64,000 bases of DNA from Rhizobium sophorae (GCF_013087515.1 NZ_JABFCN010000028.1:161910-225909); one strand, 5' to 3'; numbered from the stretch's first letter, positions 8,278-17,502 are shown. Made by a program: numbers and translations. Notes: generated by a model not told the origin, from the sequence alone.

Positions 8278-9120
8278 ATGGCCCCGACCGATGCCGGCAT
8301 GGCGAGCGGACGCACGCTCTTCTACCGCCATGGCCTGCTGGTGCGCCTGTCGCACTGGGTAAACGTGCTGTGCATGACAGTGCTGCTGTACAGTGGCCTG
8401 CAGATATTCAACGCCCATCCGGCGCTCTATTGGGGCCAGTACGGCGCCGACAACGATCCGTCCTTCATTTCCATGGAGGCGGAACAGGAAGGCGATGCGC
8501 TGAAGGGCGTGACGCACTTGGGCGGATTGAGCTTCGATACGACGGGCATTCTCGGGGTTTCGAATGTCGACGGCGAGGCTGCGGTGCGCGGTTTTCCGAA
8601 CTGGCTGACCTTGCCGAGCTACCAGGATCTGGCATCGGGCCGGCGCTGGCATTTCTTCTTTGCCTGGCTGTTCGTCATCAATGGCTTCATCTATCTCGCC
8701 TACGGTTTCGTCAGCCGGCATTTCCGCCGTGATCTGCTGCCGGCGGCCGAAGAGCTGAAGCCTTCGCATCTCGGCCATGAGATCGTCAGCCACGCCCGGT
8801 TGCGCTTTCCCAAGGGGGCCGAGGCCCGCCACTACAATACGCTGCAGAAACTCGCCTATGTCGCCGTGATCTTCGTGCTGTTGCCGCTGATGATCGGGAC
8901 AGGGCTTACCATGTCGCCGGGCTTCAACGCGGTCGCGCCCTGGCTGCTCGATCTGTTTGGCGGCCGGCAATCGGCCCGCACGCTGCATTTCCTGACCGCC
9001 TTCTCGCTCGTCGCCTTCGTCGCCGTGCATGTGGCGATGGTGGTGGTCTCGGGCGTGTTCAACAATTTGCGTTCGATGGTCACCGGCTATTACGACATCG
9101 GGCAGGGAGGAAAGTCATGA
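8278..9120 (+). CDS. Membrane cytochrome b (thiosulfate reductase/hydrogenase cytochrome b type)
   Basis: 280 residues with four main membrane helices. Likely haem ligands are His in RHGLLVRLSHWVN (helix 1), in GRRWHFFFAWLF (helix 2), and two in the last helix (RTLHFLTAF, VAVHVAMV). A periplasmic loop of about 70 residues separates helices 1 and 2 (ALYWGQYGAD... LPSYQDL). It overlaps the next gene by four bases (ATGA), so the two form a cytochrome-molybdoenzyme pair. The job is probably to pass quinol electrons to the periplasmic partner. It is distinct from MsrQ/YedZ, which has a different fold. GGAGGAACTACA precedes the ATG. Confidence 0.82.
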   Translation: MAPTDAGMASGRTLFYRHGLLVRLSHWVNVLCMTVLLYSGLQIFNAHPALYWGQYGADNDPSFISMEAEQEGDALKGVTHLGGLSFDTTGILGVSNVDGEAAVRGFPNWLTLPSYQDLASGRRWHFFFAWLFVINGFIYLAYGFVSRHFRRDLLPAAEELKPSHLGHEIVSHARLRFPKGAEARHYNTLQKLAYVAVIFVLLPLMIGTGLTMSPGFNAVAPWLLDLFGGRQSARTLHFLTAFSLVAFVAVHVAMVVVSGVFNNLRSMVTGYYDIGQGGKS

Positions 9121-9893
9121 GCCGCATCATCACCAGGCGTCGCTTCCTGATCGGCGCGACCATGACGGCATCGGCGCTGGGGCTCGCCGGCTGCGATGCC
9201 CTCGTCGAAAATGATCGGACGAAATCGGTGTTGAAGATCGCCGAAGGCCTCAGCATGAAGACGCAGCGCTTCCTGCTCGGTGACGACGCGCTCGCCCGCG
9301 AATTCACCGAAGCCGATATCTCGCCGACCTTCCGCGCCAATGGCACGAGCATGCCCGACAATGCCCGCTATATCGACTGGATGAACCAGCGGTTTTCGGG
9401 CTGGAAACTCGAGGTCGGCGGGCTGGTCGACAAGCCGATGCAGTTGTCCCTGGCGGAGCTGAAAGCCCTGCCGGCCCGCACCCAGATCACAAGGCATGAC
9501 TGCGTCGAGGGCTGGAGCGCGATCGGCAAATGGACTGGCGTGCCGCTCGGCGCGCTGCTGCAGGCGGCGGGCCTGAAACCCGAAGCCCGCTACATTGTTT
9601 TCCACTGCGCCGACGAATATGAAAAGACGCTCGACGGCAGCGGTTGGTACTACGAAAGCATCGATCTCGTCGATGCGTTCCACCCCCAGACGATCCTTGC
9701 CCATACCATGAATGGTCGCGATCTCGAAGTTGCCCATGGCGCGCCGCTCCGGCTCCGGGTCGAGCGGCAGCTCGGCTACAAGCAGGCAAAATACCTGACC
9801 GGCATCGAAGCCGTCGCCGATCTCGGCCAGCTCTACGGCGGCAATGGCGGCTTCTGGGAGGATCGCGGTTATGAGTGGTATGCGGGCATATAG
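9117..9893 (+). CDS. Periplasmic sulfite-oxidase-family molybdopterin enzyme
   Basis: 258 residues. The N-terminus has a Tat motif (SRIITRRRFLIGA) and a lipobox-like LGLAGC at Cys26, so the folded cofactor-loaded protein is exported and possibly lipid-anchored. The SUOX Mo-binding core covers about residues 95-240. Cys129 in RHDCVEGWSAIGKW is the expected Mo-ligating cysteine, and the substrate-side residues sit in HCADEYEKTLDGSGWYYES. It resembles MsrP/YedY-type and other small sulfite-oxidase homologues. The likely substrate is an oxidised sulfur compound such as methionine sulfoxide or sulfite, which is inference. Coupled to the cytochrome b gene upstream. Confidence 0.85.
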   Translation: MSRIITRRRFLIGATMTASALGLAGCDALVENDRTKSVLKIAEGLSMKTQRFLLGDDALAREFTEADISPTFRANGTSMPDNARYIDWMNQRFSGWKLEVGGLVDKPMQLSLAELKALPARTQITRHDCVEGWSAIGKWTGVPLGALLQAAGLKPEARYIVFHCADEYEKTLDGSGWYYESIDLVDAFHPQTILAHTMNGRDLEVAHGAPLRLRVERQLGYKQAKYLTGIEAVADLGQLYGGNGGFWEDRGYEWYAGI

Positions 9894-9942
9894 GCGGGGT
9901 GCCCCACCGACGAGGGTGCGGGAAGCCCCGCCGCTCCTTCGC

Positions 9943-10719
9943 TCAGGCCGCGAGGCCGATCGTAATGGTGGCGGACAGCACACCGCTATCGAGCTTTTCG
10001 AAATCGAACATGTGGTCGGCCGCATCCTCCGGGATGAGGCCGTCCTCGTCGTTGCGCGTATCGCGGGCAGGGCGCCCGAGATAGTCGGGATGCTCGCCGT
10101 AGATGATGTCGCTCAGCACATCGTCGAAATAGATCTGGCTGACGAGAAGCTCCTTGCCCTCGACGAGGATGCGGCAATGAACATGCGGCGTGCGGCCCTT
10201 GTACCATCCGGGATAGGCCGTCAAAAAGCTTGCCTGCCCCTTGGTATTCGTCGGCTGGCGGCCGCGGAAGGCGAGCCCGCTGATCGCCTCGGCATCGCCG
10301 AAGGTGCACATCTCAGCAGCCTCCCGGCCGGAATAGATGCCGCGATGATCGGTATGCCAGATTTCGATATCGGCATTTTCGATCGGCCGGCAATCGGCTG
10401 CGTGGACGATCCGGACGGCCAACCGCAAAGGCAGCCCGGCCTTTCCTTCTGAGACGTCCTGACGAGCCGGGACATTGTTGACATGGCACGGGCCGATAGT
10501 CTGGGCGACGGTCACGACGCAATTCGGACTGCTGCGGAAGAGCGGCTCGGGCAGCTTTTCCAATGCGATCGACTTTGTGCCGCCGCTCAGGAAATCCGTT
10601 CCCTTCCAGTCGAAAGTTTTGGCCGCAACAACGACATGCCGCCGTGGCCAGACCGCCACCGCAGCCACGGATGATGCGACAATGGCCGCACCTCCAATCA
10701 CCAGTGTGCGCCTCTTCAT
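9943..10719 (-). CDS. Membrane-anchored intradiol dioxygenase-like protein
   Basis: 258 residues with an N-terminal export or anchor segment (MKRRTLVIGGAAIVASSVAAVAV). The C-terminal two thirds follow the intradiol ring-cleavage dioxygenase fold: an early GPCHVNN segment, then IEIWHTDHRGIYSG with a Tyr ligand candidate, and GWYKGRTPHVHCRI with two His ligand candidates around residues 185-190. Intradiol enzymes use Fe(III) bound by two Tyr and two His; the second Tyr is probably in the SQIYFDD region. Most characterised members are cytoplasmic catechol enzymes, so a periplasmic location sets this one apart. It converges with the molybdoenzyme gene, 49 bases away. Confidence 0.72.
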   Translation of the reverse strand: MKRRTLVIGGAAIVASSVAAVAVWPRRHVVVAAKTFDWKGTDFLSGGTKSIALEKLPEPLFRSSPNCVVTVAQTIGPCHVNNVPARQDVSEGKAGLPLRLAVRIVHAADCRPIENADIEIWHTDHRGIYSGREAAEMCTFGDAEAISGLAFRGRQPTNTKGQASFLTAYPGWYKGRTPHVHCRILVEGKELLVSQIYFDDVLSDIIYGEHPDYLGRPARDTRNDEDGLIPEDAADHMFDFEKLDSGVLSATITIGLAA

Positions 10720-11059
10720 CTGTCTTCCTTTGCCTCAAGACGCAGGATTTAAGGAGGATGCGCAGAAAATTCCAATTAAATCCACGCAATGATCGACGGC
10801 AACGAGATCATCTGCATCTAATGCCGTAGAGACGGCAGGTGGGTCCCGAACGGCCACTCCTGTTTGCAGCCGGATTGACGGGAAAGCGTATTCTGCCGAT
10901 GTTTGCAAATGGACGGTTGCTCCGAGGCGCCCATTGGGTTCCTGTCGTGTAAAAGATGCTGTAAAGCATTGAATTGCCTGATAGTTCTATCTTGCATCGA
11001 TTCCGCTTTTAGCTATGCAGTAGGCATCAAGATTCATTTCCGAGCCAGGGCAGAGTCAT
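10720..11059. other. Intergenic region before the antiporter
   Basis: 340 bases between divergent genes. No convincing coding sequence. The AT-richer stretch 10950-11040 is the most likely antiporter promoter area; I see no clear operator. Confidence 0.4.
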
Positions 11060-12643
11060 ATGGAACCAACCCACTTATTCGAGCTCGTCATCGCAATGTT
11101 TCTTGCGATCATCGCGCTGCACTATGCCGCCCACGGGCTCGGACTGCCGCCGTCCGTCGCGCTGCTGACGGGTGGCGCCTTGCTGGCGTTTGTGCCGGGG
11201 TTGCCGGCGATATCAGTCGATCCGGAGCTGGTGCTCGTCATCTTCCTGCCGCCGCTCCTGATGGACGGCGCCTGGGCCATCGCGCTGGCGCGGTTGCGGC
11301 GCCATATGATCGGTATCGCCTCGCTGGCCGTCGGCGCTGTGTTGTTCACCTGCGCCGTGGTGGCCGTCGTGGCCCATCTTATCTTTCCATCGCTTCCCTG
11401 GGCAGCCTGCGCGGCCCTTGGCGCGATCGTTGCACCCCCGGACGCGGTCTCGGCGCGCGCCGTGCTCGAGCGAGTCAGGCTGCCGCGGCGGCTGCAGATC
11501 CTCTTGGAAGGCGAGAGCCTGCTTAACGATGCGAGCGGCCTGGTTCTTTTCCGTTTTGCCGTTGCCGCCGCCGCAACAGGAGCCTTCAGCGCGGGGGAGG
11601 CGATCGGCAGCTTCCTCGTGCTGGCGCTCGGCGGCGCCGTCGTCGGCGTCGTTGTGGGAACGGCATGGGTCAAGCTCGTTCGGCGTCTCGGTGACGAATA
11701 TCTGATCATCGCAGCCACGGTGCTGCTCGGCTGGATTTCCTATCTGCTCGGAGAGCTGCTGCATGTTTCCGGCGTCATCGCCACCGTCACCACCGGCCTG
11801 ATCGCGTCCTGGCACCAGCACACCGTATTTTCGGCAGCAACGCGCATGCGCGGCACGTCGTTCTGGACCGTGATGATCTTCCTGATGGAAGCTTCGGTTT
11901 TCACCTTGATCGGCCTCTCGCTGCGGGATGTCGTCGAACGCGGCGGCGGCTTGACCACCGTGATCGCGACGATGGGACTGCCGATGCTGGCGATCCTCGT
12001 CACACTCGTGGTCGCGCGCTTTGCATGGGTTTTCGCCTCCGATCTCGTCATCAGGTTCTGTGCAGCCCTGGGGGTGACGCGAGCTCAGCCGCTCGGCGTC
12101 GGCGGCGCGACGGTTCTCAGTTGGGCAGGCGTACGCGGGGTGATCACGCTCGCCCTGGCGCTCAGCCTGCCGGAGGGGTTCCCGGGCCGTGATTTCATCC
12201 TCGCCACATCCTTCGCCGTCATTCTCGGAACCGTGCTCGTGCAGGGCACGACATTGGGGCGGATGATTGCCTGGGCGCGGCTGGTGGAGACGGAGACGGA
12301 AAGAGCGCGCCTGACGATGAGCCAGGCCGAAGCCGCCATGGCACAGGCGCAGTTCGGGACCGTTCAGAGCCTGGCATATGACGCGGAGGGGAAACTCATC
12401 CATCCGCAATTGCTGGAGCGCTACCAGCGCCGGGCGACAGTGATCGTCGACTATGCCGAGAGAACCGAGCACTACATACCGGTGCTGCATGCCCATTTCG
12501 ACGTCATTCTCGAAGCGGTTGCAACGGGACGCCGGGAACTCATTCGCCTCCATCGCGCCGGCGACATCGACGACGAAACGTTGGACGAGTTGGAACGGGA
12601 TCTCGATCTCGAGGAGCTAAGCGCGATCTCGGCCAAGGCGTGA
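11060..12643 (+). CDS. CPA1-family Na+/H+ antiporter
   Basis: 527 residues. About 12-13 membrane helices occupy residues 1-400, followed by a hydrophilic cytoplasmic tail of about 120 residues with coiled-coil character (MSQAEAAMAQAQFG, TLDELERDLDLEEL). The CPA1 signature is present: APPDAVSARAVLERVRLPRR around residues 127-146, then LLEGESLLNDASGLVLFR, with the paired acidic residues of the ion-binding site. Such proteins exchange cytoplasmic Na+ (or K+) for protons. It converges with kup, ending only 18 bases away, which places monovalent-cation transport genes side by side. Confidence 0.88.
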   Translation: MEPTHLFELVIAMFLAIIALHYAAHGLGLPPSVALLTGGALLAFVPGLPAISVDPELVLVIFLPPLLMDGAWAIALARLRRHMIGIASLAVGAVLFTCAVVAVVAHLIFPSLPWAACAALGAIVAPPDAVSARAVLERVRLPRRLQILLEGESLLNDASGLVLFRFAVAAAATGAFSAGEAIGSFLVLALGGAVVGVVVGTAWVKLVRRLGDEYLIIAATVLLGWISYLLGELLHVSGVIATVTTGLIASWHQHTVFSAATRMRGTSFWTVMIFLMEASVFTLIGLSLRDVVERGGGLTTVIATMGLPMLAILVTLVVARFAWVFASDLVIRFCAALGVTRAQPLGVGGATVLSWAGVRGVITLALALSLPEGFPGRDFILATSFAVILGTVLVQGTTLGRMIAWARLVETETERARLTMSQAEAAMAQAQFGTVQSLAYDAEGKLIHPQLLERYQRRATVIVDYAERTEHYIPVLHAHFDVILEAVATGRRELIRLHRAGDIDDETLDELERDLDLEELSAISAKA

Positions 12644-12661
12644 GGGCTGCGTCATCATGTT

Positions 12662-14563
12662 CTAAATGGCAATCTGCTCGCCGAGTTCGACGACGCGGTT
12701 GGACGGCAGGTTGAAGTAATCGGAGGGATCGATGGCCAAGCCTTCCAGCGCCATGAATATGCGCTCCTGCCAGGCGGGCAGCCCGGTGTTCGGCGTCCTG
12801 ACGAGGTTTCGGCGGCCGAGATAGAAGGAGGTCCTCATGATCTCGAACTTGAAGCCGCCCTCCCGGCAGAGAGCCAGCGCCCGGGTGACATCGGGGTCGT
12901 CCATGAATCCGAAGGTGATGTCGAGGCGCACGAAACGCGGCGAGAGCTGGCTGATCTTGATGCGGCGGCTGTCGGGAACATAAGGTTCGTCCTCGGTCCA
13001 GACGGTCAGGATGACGTTCTGTTCGTGGAGCACGTGGTTGTGCTTGAGATTGTGGAGCAGAACATTCGGCGTGCGATCCGGGACGCTGGTCAGGAAGACT
13101 GCCGTTCCCGGAACAGTGACCGGCGAATGCTCCGACTTTCGCTCGATCGATCTGATGAAGGAATCGAGCGGGATCTCGTTGTTGGCGCGCAGTCTCTTCA
13201 GATAGGCCTGTCCTCGCGTCCATGTCCACATCAGGATCATGATCGCCAGCGCAAGGGCGACCGGAACCCAGCCGCCATCGTGGATCTTCAAGAGGTTCGC
13301 CGCCAGGAACAGGACTTCGATGAAGAAGAGCGGCAGCAGCAGGACGGCGGCGAGCACGAGGGAGTAGCCCCAGACGGCTCGAAGAAACTGGAAGACCAGC
13401 AGGGTCGAGATGACCATGGTTCCGGTCACCGAGATGCCATAGGCCGTCGCCAGAGACTCGGAGTCGCCGAAGGAAAAGATCAGCATCAAGACGCCGACCA
13501 GCAGGAGAAGGTTGACGCTCGGCACGTAGATCTGGCCGGTGTTGGTTTCCGACGTGAACTTGATCCTGAGCCTCGGCAGGAAGCCAAGGTGAACCGCCGA
13601 GCGGGCCAGCGAAAATGCGCCTGTGATCACCGCCTGGCTAGCGATGATCGTTGCCATCGTCGCCAGAATAACCACCGGCAGCAAGGCCCAGTCGGGATAC
13701 ATCAGAAAGAACGGATTGGTGGCGGCTTCCGGATGGGCGAGAACGAGCGCGCCTTGGCCGAGATAGTTCAGGAGCAGTGCGGGAAAAACGAGCACGAACC
13801 ATGCCATCTGGATCGGCCGGCGCCCGAAATGCCCGAGATCGGCATAGAGCGCCTCGGCGCCCGTGACCGTCAGAAAGACGGCGCCGAGCACGATGAGGCC
13901 GACGCTGCCGGCATGGGTGAGGAACAGGAATGCATTGATCGGATTGAGCGCCTCCAGAATCCTCCAGTCGTCGCCGATATGGATCAGCCCGCCCGCGGCC
14001 ATGGCCAGAAACCACAACACCGTTATCGGCCCGAAAAAGATCGAGACGGCGGCGGTTCCCTTGGACTGGACGGCAAAGAGAACGATCATGAGCGCAGCTG
14101 ACGCCAACGGGACGTAATCGGCAAAGGCCGGCGTGACCAGCTTCAGGCCTTCGAGCGCCGACATGACGGACAGGGCCGGCGTGATCATCGCATCGCCGAT
14201 GAAGAGGGCGGCGCCGATCAGACCGGCGAAGAAGAGCACCGGCACGTTTCGTCCCATCTTCTTCATCAGGAGGGCGAGAAGCGAAAGCGTGCCGCCTTCG
14301 CCGTCATTGTCCGCCCTGAGAAGGAAGAGCACATATTTGAAGGTCACGATGATCGTCAGCGTCCAGACCATCAGCGAAATCAGGCCGATGACCTCGGCTT
14401 CGTGTACGCCATCGGCGGCAAAGGGCCTCAGCGCCTCGCGAAGGGCATAGAGCGGGCTGGTGCCGATATCGCCATAGACGACGCCGACCGCGCCGATGAC
14501 CAATCCGACAAAACCCTTCCGGCCGGCGCCATCCCCCGTCTTATCCATATGCGTCGACGTCAT
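12662..14563 (-). CDS. kup: Kup potassium uptake protein
   Basis: 633 residues from ATG 14563, chosen over the upstream ATG at 14611 because it is preceded by GGGGAACC and because Kup proteins begin shortly before the first helix. The first helix carries the hallmark GAVGVVYGDIGTSPLYALREA. Twelve membrane helices fill residues 20-450, and a cytoplasmic C-terminal domain of about 170 residues follows (TAVFLTSVPDRTPNVLLHNL, VPDSRRIKISQLSP). It imports K+ with protons. Rhizobia often carry several kup genes, so this may be one of two or three paralogues. Confidence 0.93.
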   Translation of the reverse strand: MTSTHMDKTGDGAGRKGFVGLVIGAVGVVYGDIGTSPLYALREALRPFAADGVHEAEVIGLISLMVWTLTIIVTFKYVLFLLRADNDGEGGTLSLLALLMKKMGRNVPVLFFAGLIGAALFIGDAMITPALSVMSALEGLKLVTPAFADYVPLASAALMIVLFAVQSKGTAAVSIFFGPITVLWFLAMAAGGLIHIGDDWRILEALNPINAFLFLTHAGSVGLIVLGAVFLTVTGAEALYADLGHFGRRPIQMAWFVLVFPALLLNYLGQGALVLAHPEAATNPFFLMYPDWALLPVVILATMATIIASQAVITGAFSLARSAVHLGFLPRLRIKFTSETNTGQIYVPSVNLLLLVGVLMLIFSFGDSESLATAYGISVTGTMVISTLLVFQFLRAVWGYSLVLAAVLLLPLFFIEVLFLAANLLKIHDGGWVPVALALAIMILMWTWTRGQAYLKRLRANNEIPLDSFIRSIERKSEHSPVTVPGTAVFLTSVPDRTPNVLLHNLKHNHVLHEQNVILTVWTEDEPYVPDSRRIKISQLSPRFVRLDITFGFMDDPDVTRALALCREGGFKFEIMRTSFYLGRRNLVRTPNTGLPAWQERIFMALEGLAIDPSDYFNLPSNRVVELGEQIAI

Positions 14564-14897
14564 GGTTCCCCGCTCATGCCATTTGCCTATGAGCACAAAG
14601 ATATGCCGCATTGCAGAACGGCAAGCAAATTGATGCGGGTGCTAATTTTTTGTGAGGGGTGGAGGCGGCGGGCGCGGGAAGGGTGGCGTTGCGATCCGTT
14701 CAAACCTCGTTCGCATCCACTTGCGATCGCGCTGTCGCATGGTAATAAGGATCCATGACCTGCGCCATGAACCTTTCGAGCTTCTACTATACGCTGCTCC
14801 CATAGAGAGCGGCGCAAGGTCATATTCCTGACACTCGAGACGCCGCATGGTCGGCGGCACGTGTGTCAACAGAAGGTCTCCGGCCTCATCGGCCCCA

Positions 14898-16190
14898 ATG
14901 GAGACCCTCGTGACACGATCCTCTCAGCCCACCGGACCCAGGTCCGACTTTCTCCGCACTCTGACCGAGCGCGGATTCCTGCACCAATGCACCGACTTGG
15001 GAGCACTCGACAGCTGGCTTTGTTCGGGAGCCGCCACAGCCTATAACGGGTTCGATCTCACCGCCGACAGCCTGCATGTCGGGCACCTTATTCCGATCAT
15101 GATGCTGCGGTGGTTCCAGAAGACCGGTAACAAACCCATCGCCTTACTGGGCGGTGCGACAAGCCGCCTGGGCGATCCGAGCTTGCGCGACACGTCACGC
15201 CCTTTTCTCAGCCAAGAGCAGATCATGAAAAACCTGATCAGCATCCGGCGCGTCTTCGAGCGGTTCCTCGCTTTCGGGGATGGCCCGGCCGATGCGGTGA
15301 TCGTCAACAATGCCGATTGGTTGGGTGGGCTCAACTACCTCGACTTCCTGCGCGATGTCGGACCGCATTTTTCAGTCAACCGGATGCTCACATCGGAGAG
15401 TGTGCGCCACCGGTTGGCACGAGAGCAATCGCTGTCATTGCTGGAATTCAACTACATGGTCATGCAAGCCTACGACTTTCATATGCTCGCAGAAAACCGC
15501 GGCTGCCTGCTTCAGCTTGGTGGGGCAGACCAATGGGGCAACATCGTCAGTGGCGTTGAATTTGGGCGCCGGATCGGTGGACGCGCTCTGCTTGGATTGA
15601 CTGCTCCGCTGCTGACGACATCGTCGGGCGCGAAGATGGGCAAGAGCGTTTCGGGGGCGGTTTGGCTGAACGCCGACCGGTTGTCGCCGTATGAGTTCTG
15701 GCAATTCTGGAGAAATACCGGGGATGCCGATGTGGGGCGTTTTCTCAGGCTGTTCACCGAGTTGCCCTTAAGTGAAATTGCCCGCCTTGAGGTGCTTCGG
15801 GATTCCGAGATCAACGAAGCAAAAAAGATACTTGCCGACCAGATCACCAGCCTGTGCCACGGAACAGATGCGGCAGCGCAAGCCTCCGAAACCGCCCGGC
15901 GCACCTTCGAAGAAGGCGAGGTGTCGGCCGGTCTCCCGACGATCAGGCTCCCGGATATCCTTCGCGGTGCCTTTCCGCTCGTTGACGCCATGGTCGTTGC
16001 CGGGCTTGCCAAGTCGAAAAGCGAAGCACGTCGATTGATCGTCGGCGGCGGTGTGCGGGTGAACGGCGACAGTGTAAATAACGAAGCAACGCAGCTTGGT
16101 CACTCCGACGTTCAGGATGGTGTCATCCGGCTGACCGTCGGCAAGAAGCGACACGTCCTCCTTCAATCGGCAGTGGCGCCACCATGCTGA
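14898..16190 (+). CDS. tyrS: Tyrosyl-tRNA synthetase, probably a second divergent copy
   Basis: 430 residues from ATG 14898 (GTG 14910 is an alternative; the frame stays open up to 14847). The class I core has the HIGH-type motif HVGH at 60-63 inside YNGFDLTADSLHVGHL, the KMSKS-type motif KMGKS near residue 255, and tyrosine-pocket residues in QAYDF and QLGGADQWGN. The C-terminal S4 domain covers about 365-425 (AGLAKSKSEARRLIVGGGV). From memory the usual rhizobial TyrRS reads YIGFDPTA.SLH.G.L with a different N-terminus, so this is probably an extra synthetase, possibly acquired by transfer. A 14-bp perfect hairpin spans its stop codon. Confidence 0.88.
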   Translation: METLVTRSSQPTGPRSDFLRTLTERGFLHQCTDLGALDSWLCSGAATAYNGFDLTADSLHVGHLIPIMMLRWFQKTGNKPIALLGGATSRLGDPSLRDTSRPFLSQEQIMKNLISIRRVFERFLAFGDGPADAVIVNNADWLGGLNYLDFLRDVGPHFSVNRMLTSESVRHRLAREQSLSLLEFNYMVMQAYDFHMLAENRGCLLQLGGADQWGNIVSGVEFGRRIGGRALLGLTAPLLTTSSGAKMGKSVSGAVWLNADRLSPYEFWQFWRNTGDADVGRFLRLFTELPLSEIARLEVLRDSEINEAKKILADQITSLCHGTDAAAQASETARRTFEEGEVSAGLPTIRLPDILRGAFPLVDAMVVAGLAKSKSEARRLIVGGGVRVNGDSVNNEATQLGHSDVQDGVIRLTVGKKRHVLLQSAVAPPC

Positions 16191-16211
16191 CAGGGGCTGT
16201 CAGCATGGTGG
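16179..16211 (+). terminator. 14-bp perfect hairpin across the tyrS stop codon
   Basis: CCACCATGCTGACA (16179-16192) pairs exactly with TGTCAGCATGGTGG (16198-16211), with a 5-base loop. The TGA stop of tyrS lies in the left arm. No run of T follows, so it may act in RNA stability or Rho-linked termination instead of being a simple intrinsic terminator. Confidence 0.6.
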
Positions 16212-16326
16212 TCGACAATGCGGGAACCGTGGGTTTCCAAGCCAGTCGCCATTTCGTCGGAATGTCCAGCTATCCCACTGGGGATAGTTGGACTTCAATC
16301 CCGCCAATCGGAGCAGAGTCCCCGAG

Positions 16327-17502
16327 ATGAAGCCGCACCATCGCATTTTCTTCATTCAGTTTGCTGTGGCCCTTTCCGTGGGTGCGTTTCTTTCGCGGCT
16401 GCCTGACATTCAGATCAAATATGGCCTGACCGAAGGAGAGCTGGGACTTTTGCTCGCTATCATGTCGCTCGGGGTTCTCTGCGGGTTGACGTTCTCGGCG
16501 AGGTTCATCGAGAGGCTTGGTGCGCGCACAACGGCCTTCATCACCGTCTTCGGTGCGGCGTTGTTTTACGCACTGATCCCCTGGATGCCTTCAGTTCCCC
16601 TGGCGATGCCATTGTTCTTTATTGCCGGGATTTTCGCCGGCGCATTCGAGATCAACGCCAATATCGAAACCGATCGCCATGAGGCGCTACTCGGCTATCG
16701 CATCATGAGCCGGGCTCACGGCATGTGGAGCCTCGGCTTCTGCATCACCGCCCTTGTTGCCGCCGCCATGCGGCAGGCCGCCGTCTCCATCGAACTGCAT
16801 ACTTTCATCGTCCTCGTGACGGTCTTGATTGCCGGATCGATCGTTTTCTCCGGGATCGAGAATGCGCCCCGGCGGCATGACGCTCACCCCGGCGATGCTC
16901 CGCTCGTCGCTTTTCCCACGATCGGGCTGCTTCCCCTTTGCCTCATCGGCGCAGCTCCGCTTCTCGCCGAAGGCGCGAGCGTCGATTGGTCGGCGATCTA
17001 TATGCGCGACGTGTTCGCGGTCGAACCATTTGTCGGCGGGCTCAGCGTGGCCATTTTCTCCTCGTTCATCGCCATCGGACGGCTCGGCATGGACTCTGTG
17101 ATCGACCGCTTCAATCCACGCCCCGTCGCAATAACCCTCCTCGGGATCGCGGCCGTCGGTCTTGTCTTGGTTGCGACCGCGACACATCCTGTTGTCGCGC
17201 TCGCAGGCTTTGGCCTGACGGGTATCGGCTGTTCTTCGGTCTATCCGCTTGCCATCTCGGCTGCGGCCCGACGCACAGATCGACCCGCACCCGTCAACGT
17301 TGCAGCGCTCGGGCAGACGACGTTCCTTGTGTTTTTCGCCGGGCCGCCACTGCTCGGTTTCGTTGCCGAACACTTCGGCATCCGCTTTTCGTACTGGGCG
17401 GTCATGCCTGTTCTCGCCGCAGCACTGCTGGTCACCAGGGCACTTGCCGCTGACCCTGCCCCGGTCACAGGCCAACCCGAACCGGCGCAACCACACGGTT
17501 GA
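16327..17502 (+). CDS. MFS transporter (YbjJ-like)
   Basis: 391 residues from ATG 16327 (MKPHHRIFFIQFAVAL); the frame starts at 16288, but a GGAGCAGAG ribosome site favours the inner ATG. Twelve membrane helices are visible, with the motif-A-like loop SARFIERLGARTTAF between helices 2 and 3 and SVIDRFNPRP between helices 8 and 9. The sequence resembles the YbjJ subgroup of the major facilitator superfamily, whose substrates are mostly unknown. It lies 136 bases after tyrS on the same strand, but a strong hairpin intervenes, so co-transcription is uncertain. Confidence 0.82.
   Translation: MKPHHRIFFIQFAVALSVGAFLSRLPDIQIKYGLTEGELGLLLAIMSLGVLCGLTFSARFIERLGARTTAFITVFGAALFYALIPWMPSVPLAMPLFFIAGIFAGAFEINANIETDRHEALLGYRIMSRAHGMWSLGFCITALVAAAMRQAAVSIELHTFIVLVTVLIAGSIVFSGIENAPRRHDAHPGDAPLVAFPTIGLLPLCLIGAAPLLAEGASVDWSAIYMRDVFAVEPFVGGLSVAIFSSFIAIGRLGMDSVIDRFNPRPVAITLLGIAAVGLVLVATATHPVVALAGFGLTGIGCSSVYPLAISAAARRTDRPAPVNVAALGQTTFLVFFAGPPLLGFVAEHFGIRFSYWAVMPVLAAALLVTRALAADPAPVTGQPEPAQPHG

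Noticed and set aside
11213..12553. 446-residue open frame on the minus strand
   Set aside because: Exactly antisense to the CPA1 antiporter; rich in His/Arg/Asp shadow composition and no ribosome site.
13025..14101. 358-residue open frame on the plus strand
   Set aside because: Antisense shadow of kup, dominated by Gln/Arg/Glu/Asp, typical of reverse reading of membrane codons.
14757..14823. T-box-like leader before tyrS
   Set aside because: A distant TGACCTGCGC/GCGCAAGGTCA pair exists, but there is no T-box sequence or specifier loop, and T-boxes are not expected in alphaproteobacteria.
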